Of a DNA stretch of 64,000 bases, positions 51,401 through 61,635 are shown in pieces. The DNA comes from Alitta virens (Eukaryota; Annelida; Polychaeta; Phyllodocida; Nereididae). Position 1 is the stretch's first letter. The number at the start of each line of letters is the position of its first letter. Both the position numbers and the translations under genes were made by a program. Where the stretch lies: positions 39,313,410 through 39,377,409 of the forward strand of contig OW028578.1 in NCBI GenBank assembly GCA_932294295.1, read 5' to 3'. The notes under the pieces are model-generated. The model saw only the letters and a list, made by a program, of their open reading frames with translations, did no database searches and had not been told where the DNA came from.

Positions 51401-52389
51401 TATATAGAATGATAGCAGAAATTTGGTAGTGTATGTATTAGATAGCCTGATTCATTGGCTATTTAATGGTACCAAATATTGGTGCTTACTGGATAGCTAA
51501 CTACAGAGCTACCAGAAATTTGTTGAGCAAAGTTAACTTTTTTTTAGAAAATGACACATAAAAGTCGGGAGCTGGGTATATAGAATGATAGCAGAAATTT
51601 GGTAGTGTATGTATTAGATAGCTTTAACTATTGGCTATTTAATGGTACCAAATATTGGCGCTTACTGGATAGCTAACTACCCAGCTACCAGAAATTTGTT
51701 AAGCAAAGTTAACTTTTTTGGTTGAAAATGCCACATAAAAGTCTGGGAGCTGGGTATATAGAATGATAGCAGAAATTTGATATTGTATTTATTAGATAGC
51801 CTTATTCATTGGCTATTTAATGGTTCCAAATATTTGTGCTTACTGGATAGCTAACTACCCAGCTACAAGAAATTTGTTGAGCAAAGTTAAAATATTTTGT
51901 GGAAAATGACACATAAAAGTCTGGGATCTGGGTATATAGAATGATAGCAGAAATTTAGTAGTGTATGTATTAGATAGCCGGATTCATTGGCTATTTAATG
52001 GTACCAAATATTGGCGCTTACTGGATAGCTAACTACCGAGCTACCAGAAATTTGTTGAGCAAAGTTAACTTTTTTTTAGAAAATGACACATAAAAGTCTG
52101 GGAGCTGGGTATATATAGAATGATAGCAGAAATTTGGTAGTGTTTGTATTAGATAGCTTTAACTATTGGCTATTTAATGGTACCAAATATTGGCGCTTAC
52201 TGGATAGCTAACTACCCAGCTACCAGAAATTTGTTAAGCAAAGTTAACTTTTTTGGTTGAAAATGCCACATGAAAGTCTGGGAGCTGGGTATATAGAATG
52301 ATAGCAGAAATTTGGTAGTGTATTTATTAGATAGCCTGATTCATTGGCTATTTAATGGTACCAAATATTGGCGCTTACTGGATAGCTAA
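48470..52389. repeat. Tandem 11-unit duplication (2 x 1960 bp)
   Basis: Copy 1 is about 48470-50429 and copy 2 about 50430-52389. CTGAGAGCAGGG (49251/51211), two TTTTTTTTAGAAAATG units (49581/51543 and 50118/52072 region) and GGATCTGGG (49964/51924) recur at about 1960 bp. At the junction the front of a GGCGC unit (50400) joins the ACAAGAAATTTGTTGAGG back of another subtype, while the same place at copy 2's end continues with CTACCGAGCT. The copies differ at few bases (for example GGTACCATATATTTG at 50934, GGTTCCAAATATTTG near 51822). Confidence 0.88.
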
Positions 52390-52897
52390 CTACCGAGCTA
52401 CCAGAAATTTGTTGAGCAAAGTTAACTTTTTTTGTGGAAAATGACACATAAAAGTCTGGGAGCTGGGTATATATAGAATGATAGCAGAAATTTGGTAGTG
52501 TATGTATTAGATAGCTTTAACTATTGGCTATTTAATGGTACCAAATATTTGTGCTTACTGGATAGCTAACTACCCGGCTACCAGAAGTTTGTTGAGCAAA
52601 GTTAACTTTTTTGTGAAAAATGACACATAAAAGTCTGGGAGCTGGGTTTATAGAATGATAGCAGAAATTTGGTAGTGTATGTATTAGATAGCTTTAACTA
52701 TTGGCTATTTAATGGTACCAAATATTGGTGCTTACTGGATGGCTAACTACCCAGCTACCAGATATTTGTTGAGCAAAGTTAAAATATTTTGTGGAAAATG
52801 ACACATAAAAGTCTGGGAGCTGGGTATATAGAATGATAGCAGAAATTTGGTAGTGTACTTATTAGATAGCCTTATTCATTGGCTATTTAATGGTATC
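52390..52897. repeat. Short link of satellite units between blocks
   Basis: About three units sit here: the end of the CTACCGAGCT/TATATATAG unit, the AGAAGTTTG/GGTTTATAG unit with the private variant CTACCCGGCTACC near 52570, and the TGGATGG unit with the private variant CCAGATATTTG near 52758. The same unit order occurs at 41.7-42.2, 44.2-44.6, 46.4-46.8, 55.8-56.3 and 60.2-60.7 kb. Confidence 0.75.
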
Positions 52898-55800
52898 AAA
52901 TATTTGTGCTTACTGGATAGCTAACTACCCAGCTACAAGAAATTTGTTGAGCAAAGTTAAAATATTTTGTGGAAAATGACACATAAAAGTCTGGGAGCTG
53001 GGTATATAGAATGATAGCAGAAATTTAGTAGTGTATGTATTAGATAGCCTGATTCATTGGCTATTTAATGGTACCAAATATTGGCGCTTACTGGATAGCT
53101 AACTACCGAGCTACCAGAAATTTGTTGAGCAAAGTTAACTTTTTTAATGGAAAATGACACATAAAAGTCTGGGAGCTGGGTATATATAGAATGATAGCAG
53201 AAATTTGGTAGTGTATGTATTAGATAGCTTTAACTATTGGCTATTTAATGGTACCAAATATTGGCGCTTACTGGATAGCTAACTACCCAGCTACCAGAAA
53301 TTTGTTGAGCAAAGTTAAAATATTTTGTGGAAAATGCCACATAAAAGTCTGGGAGCTGGGTATATGGAATGGTAGCAGAAATTTGGTAGTGTATTTATTA
53401 CATTGCCTTATTCATTGGCTATTTAATGGTACAAAATATTGTTGCATTCTAGATTGCTAACTACCCAGCTACCAGAAATTTGTTGAGCAAAGTTAACTTT
53501 TTTGTGAAAAATGACACATAAAAGTCTGGGAGCTGGGTATATAGAATGATAGCAGAAATTTGATATTGTATTTATTAGATAGCCTTATTCATTGACTATT
53601 TAATGGTACCAAATATTTGTGCTTACTGGATAGCTAACTACCCAGCTACCAGAAATTTGTTGAGCAAAGTTAAAATATTTTGTGGGAAATGACAAATAAA
53701 AGTCTGGGAGCTAGGTATATAGAATGATAGCAGAAATTTGGTAGTGTATTTATTAGATAGCCTTATTCATTGGCTATTTAATGGTACCAAATATTTGTGC
53801 TTACTGGATGGCTAACTACCCAGCTACCAGAAATTTGTTGAGCAAAGTTAAAATATTTTGTGGAAAATGACACATAAAAGTCTGGGAGCTGGGTATATAG
53901 AATGATAGCAGAAATTTGGTAGTGTATTTATTACATTGCCTTATTCATTGGCTATTTAATGGTACAAAATATTGTTGCATACTAGATTGCTAACTACCCA
54001 GCTACCAGAAATTTGTTGAGCAAAGTTAACTTTTTTTGTGAAAAATGACACATTAAAGTCTGAGAGCAGGGTATATAGAATGATAGCAGAAATTTGATAT
54101 TGTATTTATTAGATAGCCTTATTCATTGGCTATTTAATGGTATCAAATATTTGTGCTTAATGGATAGTTAACTACCCAGCTACCTGAAATTTGTTGAGCA
54201 AAGTTAAAGTATTTTGTGGAAAATGACACATAAAAGTCTGGGAGCAGGGTATATAGAATGATAGCAGAAATTTAGTAGTGTATGTATTAGATAGCCTGAT
54301 TCATTGGCTATTTAATGGTACCAAATATTGGCGCTTACTGGATAGCTAACTACCGAGCTACCAGAAATTTGTTGAGCAAAGTTAACTTTTTTAGTGGAAA
54401 ATGACACATAAAAGTCTGGGAGCTGGGTATATATAGAATGATAGCAGAAATTTGGTAGTGTATGTATTAGATAGCTTTAACTATTGGCTATTTAATGGTA
54501 CCAAATATTGGCGCTTACTGGATAGCTAACTACCCAGCTACCAGAAATTTGTTGAGCAAAGTTAAAATATTTTGTGGAAAATGCCACATAAAAGTCTGGG
54601 AGCTGGGTATATGGAATGGTAGCAGAAATTTGGTAGTGTATTTATTACATTGCCTTATTCATTGGCTATTTAATGGTACAAAATATTGTTGCATACTAGA
54701 TTGCTAACTACCCAGCTACCAGAAATTTGTTGAGCAAAGTTAACTTTTTTGTGAAAAATGACAAATAAAAGTCTGGGAGCTGGGTATATAGAATGATAGC
54801 AGAAATTTGATATTGTATTTATTAGATAGCCTGATTCATTGGCTATTTAATGGTACCAAATATTGGTGCTTACTGGATAGCTAACTACAGAGCTACCAGA
54901 AATTTGTTGAGCAAAGTTAACTTTTTTTTAGAAAATGACACATAAAAGTCGGGAGCTGGGTATATAGAATGATAGCAGAAATTTGGTAGTGTATGTATTA
55001 GATAGCTTTAACTATTGGCTATTTAATGGTACCAAATATTGGCGCTTGCTGGATAGCTAACTACCCAGCTACCAGAAATTTGTTAAGCAAAGTTAACTTT
55101 TTTGGTTGAAAATGCCACATAAAAGTCTGGGAGCTGGGTATATAGAATGATAGCAGAAATTTGATATTGTATTTATTAGATAGCCTTATTCATTGGCTAT
55201 TTAATGGTACCAAATATTTGTGCTTACTGGATAGCTAACTACCCAGCTACAAGAAATTTGTTGAGCAAAGTTAAAATATTTTGTGGAAAATGACACATAA
55301 AAGTCTGGGATCTGGGTATATAGAATGATAGCAGAAATTTAGTAGTGTATGTATTAGATAGCCGGATTCATTGGCTATTTAATGGTACCAAATATTGGCG
55401 CTTACTGGATAGCTAACTACCGAGCTACCAGAAATTTGTTGAGCAAAGTTAACTTTTTTTGTGGAAAATGACACATAAAAGTCTGGGAGCTGGGTATATA
55501 TAGAATGATAGCAGAAATTTGGTAGTGTTTGTATTAGATAGCTTTAACTATTGGCTATTTAATGGTACCAAATATTGGCGCTTACTGGATAGCTAACTAC
55601 CCAGCTACCAGAAATTTGTTAAGCAAAGTTAACTTTTTTGGTTGAAAATGCCACATGAAAGTCTGGGAGCTGGGTATATAGAATGATAGCAGAAATTTGG
55701 TAGTGTATTTATTAGATAGCCTGATTCATTGGCTATTTAATGGTACCAAATATTGGCGCTTACTGGATAGCTAACTACCGAGCTACCAGAAATTTGTTGA

Positions 55801-58800
55801 GCAAAGTTAACTTTTTTTGTGGAAAATGACACATAAAAGTCTGGGAGCTGGGTATATATAGAATGATAGCAGAAATTTGGTAGTGTATGTATTAGATAGC
55901 TTTAACTATTGGCTATTTAATGGTACCAAATATTTGTGCTTACTGGATAGCTAACTACCCAGCTACCAGAAGTTTGTTGAGCAAAGTTAACTTTTTTGTG
56001 AAAAATGACACATAAAAGTCTGGGAGCTGGGTTTATAGAATGATAGCAGAAATTTGGTAGTGTATGTATTAGATAGCTTTAACTATTGGCTATTTAATGG
56101 TACCAAATATTGGTGCTTACTGGATGGCTAACTACCCAGCTACCAGAAATTTGTTGAGCAAAGTTAAAATATTTTGTGGAAAATGACACATAAAAGTCTG
56201 GGAGCTGGGTATATAGAATGATAGCAGAAATTTGGTAGTGTACTTATTAGATAGCCTTATTCATTGGCTATTTAATGGTATCAAATATTTGTGCTTACTG
56301 GATAGCTAACTACCCAGCTACAAGAAATTTGTTGAGCAAAGTTAAAATATTTTGTGGAAAATGACACATAAAAGTCTGGGAGCTGGGTATATAGAATGAT
56401 AGCAGAAATTTAGTAGTGTATGTATTAGATAGCCTGATTCATTGGCTATTTAATGGTACCAAATATTGGCGCTTACTGGATAGCTAACTACCGAGCTACC
56501 AGAAATTTGTTGAGCAAAGTTAACTTTTTTAGTGGAAAATGACACATAAAAGTCTGGGAGCTGGGTATATATAGAATGATAGCAGAAATTTGGTAGTGTA
56601 TGTATTAGATAGCTTTAACTATTGGCTATTTAATGGTACCAAATATTGGCGCTTACTGGATAGCTAACTACCCAGCTACCAGAAATTTGTTGAGCAAAGT
56701 TAAAATATTTTGTGGAAAATGCCACATAAAAGTCTGGGAGCTGGGTATATGGAATGGTAGCAGAAATTTGGTAGTGTATTTATTACATTGCCTTATTCAT
56801 TGGCTATTTAATGGTACAAAATATTGTTGCATACTAGATTGCTAACTACCCAGCTACCAGAAATTTGTTGAGCAAAGTTAACTTTTTTTGTGAAAAATGA
56901 CACATTAAAGTCTGGGAGCTGGGTATATAGAATGATAGCAGAAATTTGATATTGTATTTATTAGATAGCCTTATTCATTGGCTATTTAATGGTACCAAAT
57001 ATTTGTGCTTACTGGATAGTTAACTACCCAGCTACCTGAAATTTGTTGAGCAAAGTTAACTTTTTTTGTGGAAAATGACACATAAAAGTCTGGAAGCTGG
57101 GTATATAGAATGATAGCAGAAATTTGGTAGTGTATTTATTAGTTAGCCTTATTCATTGGCTATTTTAATGGTACCAAATATTTGTGCTTACTGGATAGCT
57201 AACTACCCAGCTACAAGAAATTTGTTGAGCAAAGTTAAAATATTTTGTGGAAAATGACACATAAAAGTCTGGGAGCTGGGTATATAGAATGATAGCAGAA
57301 ATTTAGTAGTGTATGTATTAGATAGCCTGATTCATTGGCTATTTAATGGTACCAAATATTGGCGCTTACTGGATAGCTAACTACCGAGCTACCAGAAATT
57401 TGTTGAGCAAAGTTAACTTTTTTAGTGGAAAATGACACATAAAAGTCTGGGAGCTGGGTATATATAGAATGATAGCAGAAATTTGGTAGTGTATGTATTA
57501 GATAGCTTTAACTATTGGCTATTTAATGGTACCAAATATTGGCGCTTACTGGATAGCTAACTACCCAGCTACCAGAAATTTGTTGAGCAAAGTTAAAATA
57601 TTTTGTGGAAAATGCCACATAAAAGTCTGGGAGCTGGGTATATGGAATGGTAGCAGAAATTTGGTAGTGTATTTATTACATTGCCTTATTCATTGGCTAT
57701 TTAATGGTACAAAATATTGTTGCATTCTAGATTGCTAACTACCCAGCTACCAGAAATTTGTTGAGCAAAGTTAACTTTTTTGTGAAAAATGACACATAAA
57801 AGTCTGGGAGCTGGGTATATAGAATGATAGCAGAAATTTGATATTGTATTTATTAGATAGCCTTATTCATTGACTATTTAATGGTACCAAATATTTGTGC
57901 TTACTGGATAGCTAACTACCCAGCTACCAGAAATTTGTTGAGCAAAGTTAAAATATTTTGTGGGAAATGACAAATAAAAGTCTGGGAGCTAGGTATATAG
58001 AATGATAGCAGAAATTTGGTAGTGTATTTATTAGATAGCCTTATTCATTGGCTATTTAATGGTACCAAATATTTGTGCTTACTGGATGGCTAACTACCCA
58101 GCTACCAGAAATTTGTTGAGCAAAGTTAAAATATTTTGTGGAAAATGACACATAAAAGTCTGGGAGCTGGGTATATAGAATGATAGCAGAAATTTGGTAG
58201 TGTATTTATTACATTGCCTTATTCATTGGCTATTTAATGGTACAAAATATTGTTGCATACTAGATTGCTAACTACCCAGCTACCAGAAATTTGTTGAGCA
58301 AAGTTAACTTTTTTTGTGAAAAATGACACATTAAAGTCTGAGAGCAGGGTATATAGAATGATAGCAGAAATTTGATATTGTATTTATTAGATAGCCTTAT
58401 TCATTGGCTATTTAATGGTATCAAATATTTGTGCTTACTGGATAGTTAACTACCCAGCTACCTGAAATTTGTTGAGCAAAGTTAAAGTATTTTGTGGAAA
58501 ATGACACATAAAAGTCTGGGAGCAGGGTATATAGAATGATAGCAGAAATTTAGTAGTGTATGTATTAGATAGCCTGATTCATTGGCTATTTAATGGTACC
58601 AAATATTGGCGCTTACTGGATAGCTAACTACCGAGCTACCAGAAATTTGTTGAGCAAAGTTAACTTTTTTAGTGGAAAATGACACATAAAAGTCTGGGAG
58701 CTGGGTATATATAGAATGATAGCAGAAATTTGGTAGTGTATGTATTAGATAGCTTTAACTATTGGCTATTTAATGGTACCAAATATTGGCGCTTACTGGA

Positions 58801-61635
58801 TAGCTAACTACCCAGCTACCAGAAATTTGTTGAGCAAAGTTAAAATATTTTGTGGAAAATGCCACATAAAAGTCTGGGAGCTGGGTATATGGAATGGTAG
58901 CAGAAATTTGGTAGTGTATTTATTACATTGCCTTATTCATTGGCTATTTAATGGTACAAAATATTGTTGCATACTAGATTGCTAACTACCCAGCTACCAG
59001 AAATTTGTTGAGCAAAGTTAACTTTTTTGTGAAAAATGACACATAAAAGTCTGGGAGCTGGGTATATAGAATGATAGCAGAAATTTGATATTGTATTTAT
59101 TAGATAGCCTTATTCATTGACTATTTAATGGTACCAAATATTTGTGCTTACTGGATAGCTAACTACCCAGCTACCAGAAATTTGTTGAGCAAAGTTAAAA
59201 TATTTTGTGGGAAATGACAAATAAAAGTCTGGGAGCTGGGTATATAGAATGATAGCAGAAATTTGATATTGTATTTATTAGATAGCCTGATTCATTGGCT
59301 ATTTAATGGTACCAAATATTGGTGCTTACTGGATAGCTAACTACAGAGCTACCAGAAATTTGTTGAGCAAAGTTAACTTTTTTTTAGAAAATGACACATA
59401 AAAGTCGGGAGCTGGGTATATAGAATGATAGCAGAAATTTGGTAGTGTATGTATTAGATAGCTTTAACTATTGGCTATTTAATGGTACCAAATATTGGCG
59501 CTTGCTGGATAGCTAACTACCCAGCTACCAGAAATTTGTTAAGCAAAGTTAACTTTTTTGGTTGAAAATGCCACATAAAAGTCTGGGAGCTGGGTATATA
59601 GAATGATAGCAGAAATTTGATATTGTATTTATTAGATAGCCTTATTCATTGGCTATTTAATGGTACCAAATATTTGTGCTTACTGGATAGCTAACTACCC
59701 AGCTACAAGAAATTTGTTGAGCAAAGTTAAAATATTTTGTGGAAAATGACACATAAAAGTCTGGGATCTGGGTATATAGAATGATAGCAGAAATTTAGTA
59801 GTGTATGTATTAGATAGCCGGATTCATTGGCTATTTAATGGTACCAAATATTGGCGCTTACTGGATAGCTAACTACCGAGCTACCAGAAATTTGTTGAGC
59901 AAAGTTAACTTTTTTTGTGGAAAATGACACATAAAAGTCTGGGAGCTGGGTATATATAGAATGATAGCAGAAATTTGGTAGTGTTTGTATTAGATAGCTT
60001 TAACTATTGGCTATTTAATGGTACCAAATATTGGCGCTTACTGGATAGCTAACTACCCAGCTACCAGAAATTTGTTAAGCAAAGTTAACTTTTTTGGTTG
60101 AAAATGCCACATGAAAGTCTGGGAGCTGGGTATATAGAATGATAGCAGAAATTTGGTAGTGTATTTATTAGATAGCCTGATTCATTGGCTATTTAATGGT
60201 ACCAAATATTGGCGCTTACTGGATAGCTAACTACCGAGCTACCAGAAATTTGTTGAGCAAAGTTAACTTTTTTTGTGGAAAATGACACATAAAAGTCTGG
60301 GAGCTGGGTATATATAGAATGATAGCAGAAATTTGGTAGTGTATGTATTAGATAGCTTTAACTATTGGCTATTTAATGGTACCAAATATTTGTGCTTACT
60401 GGATAGCTAACTACCCAGCTACCAGAAGTTTGTTGAGCAAAGTTAACTTTTTTGTGAAAAATGACACATAAAAGTCTGGGAGCTGGGTTTATAGAATGAT
60501 AGCAGAAATTTGGTAGTGTATGTATTAGATAGCTTTAACTATTGGCTATTTAATGGTACCAAATATTGGTGCTTACTGGATGGCTAACTACCCAGCTACC
60601 AGAAATTTGTTGAGCAAAGTTAAAATATTTTGTGGAAAATGACACATAAAAGTCTGGGAGCTGGGTATATAGAATGATAGCAGAAATTTGGTAGTGTACT
60701 TATTAGATAGCCTTATTCATTGGCTATTTAATGGTATCAAATATTTGTGCTTACTGGATAGCTAACTACCCAGCTACAAGAAATTTGTTGAGCAAAGTTA
60801 AAATATTTTGTGGAAAATGACACATAAAAGTCTGGGAGCTGGGTATATAGAATGATAGCAGAAATTTAGTAGTGTATGTATTAGATAGCCTGATTCATTG
60901 GCTATTAAATGGTACCAAATATTGGCGCTTACTGGATAGCTAACTACCGAGCTACCAGAAATTTGTTGAGCAAAGTTAACTTTTTTAGTGGAAAATGACA
61001 CATAAAAGTCTGGGAGCTGGGTATATATAGAATGATAGCAGAAATTTGGTAGTGTATGTATTAGATAGCTTTAACTATTGGCTATTTAATGGTACCAAAT
61101 ATTGGCGCTTACTGGATAGCTAACTACCCAGCTACCAGAAATTTGTTGAGCAAAGTTAAAATATTTTGTGGAAAATGCCACATAAAAGTCTGGGAGCTGG
61201 GTATATGGAATGGTAGCAGAAATTTGGTAGTGTATTTATTACATTGCCTTATTCATTGGCTATTTAATGGTACAAAATATTGTTGCATACTAGATTGCTA
61301 ACTACCCAGCTACCAGAAATTTGTTGAGCAAAGTTAACTTTTTTTGTGAAAAATGACACATTAAAGTCTGGGAGCTGGGTATATAGAATGATAGCAGAAA
61401 TTTGATATTGTATTTATTAGATAGCCTTATTCATTGGCTATTTAATGGTACCAAATATTTGTGCTTACTGGATAGTTAACTACCCAGCTACCTGAAATTT
61501 GTTGAGCAAAGTTAACTTTTTTTGTGGAAAATGACACATAAAAGTCTGGAAGCTGGGTATATAGAATGATAGCAGAAATTTGGTAGTGTATTTATTAGTT
61601 AGCCTTATTCATTGGCTATTTTAATGGTACCAAAT
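52898..61635. repeat. Tandem 24/25-unit higher-order duplication (4278 and 4456 bp)
   Basis: Copy 1 is about 52898-57175 and copy 2 about 57176-61635. Spacing is 4278 bp in the first part (stop-free units 53248/57526 and 54495/58773; CTGAGAGCAGGG 54060/58338). It is 4456 bp in the rest (GATAGCCTGATTC 54825/59281, GGATCTGGG 55308/59764, stop-free unit 56633/61089). The 178-bp step is one extra unit in copy 2 near 59090-59268. Inside each copy the first 560 or so bases recur after 1247 bp (7 units). Copy 1 and copy 2 even share GCATTCTAGATTGC (about 53445/57723), seen nowhere else. The junction near 57180 joins GGCTATTTTAATGG to AAATATTTGTGC. Confidence 0.9.

Noticed and set aside
60798..61001. 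67-codon open frame on the - strand
   Set aside because: It lies wholly inside ordinary satellite units. It is open only because of the local variants GGCTATTAAATGG and TTTTTTAGTGG, and it has no counterpart in sister blocks. Chance frame.
1796..61301. About 26 copies of a 70-codon open frame beginning ATGGTACCAAATATT on the + strand
   Set aside because: They are one satellite subtype read across 1.2 units. The unit is 178 bp (not a multiple of 3), most units stop at codon 30, copies arose by block duplication, and no ribosome-binding context, promoter or known domain is visible. Not called as genes.
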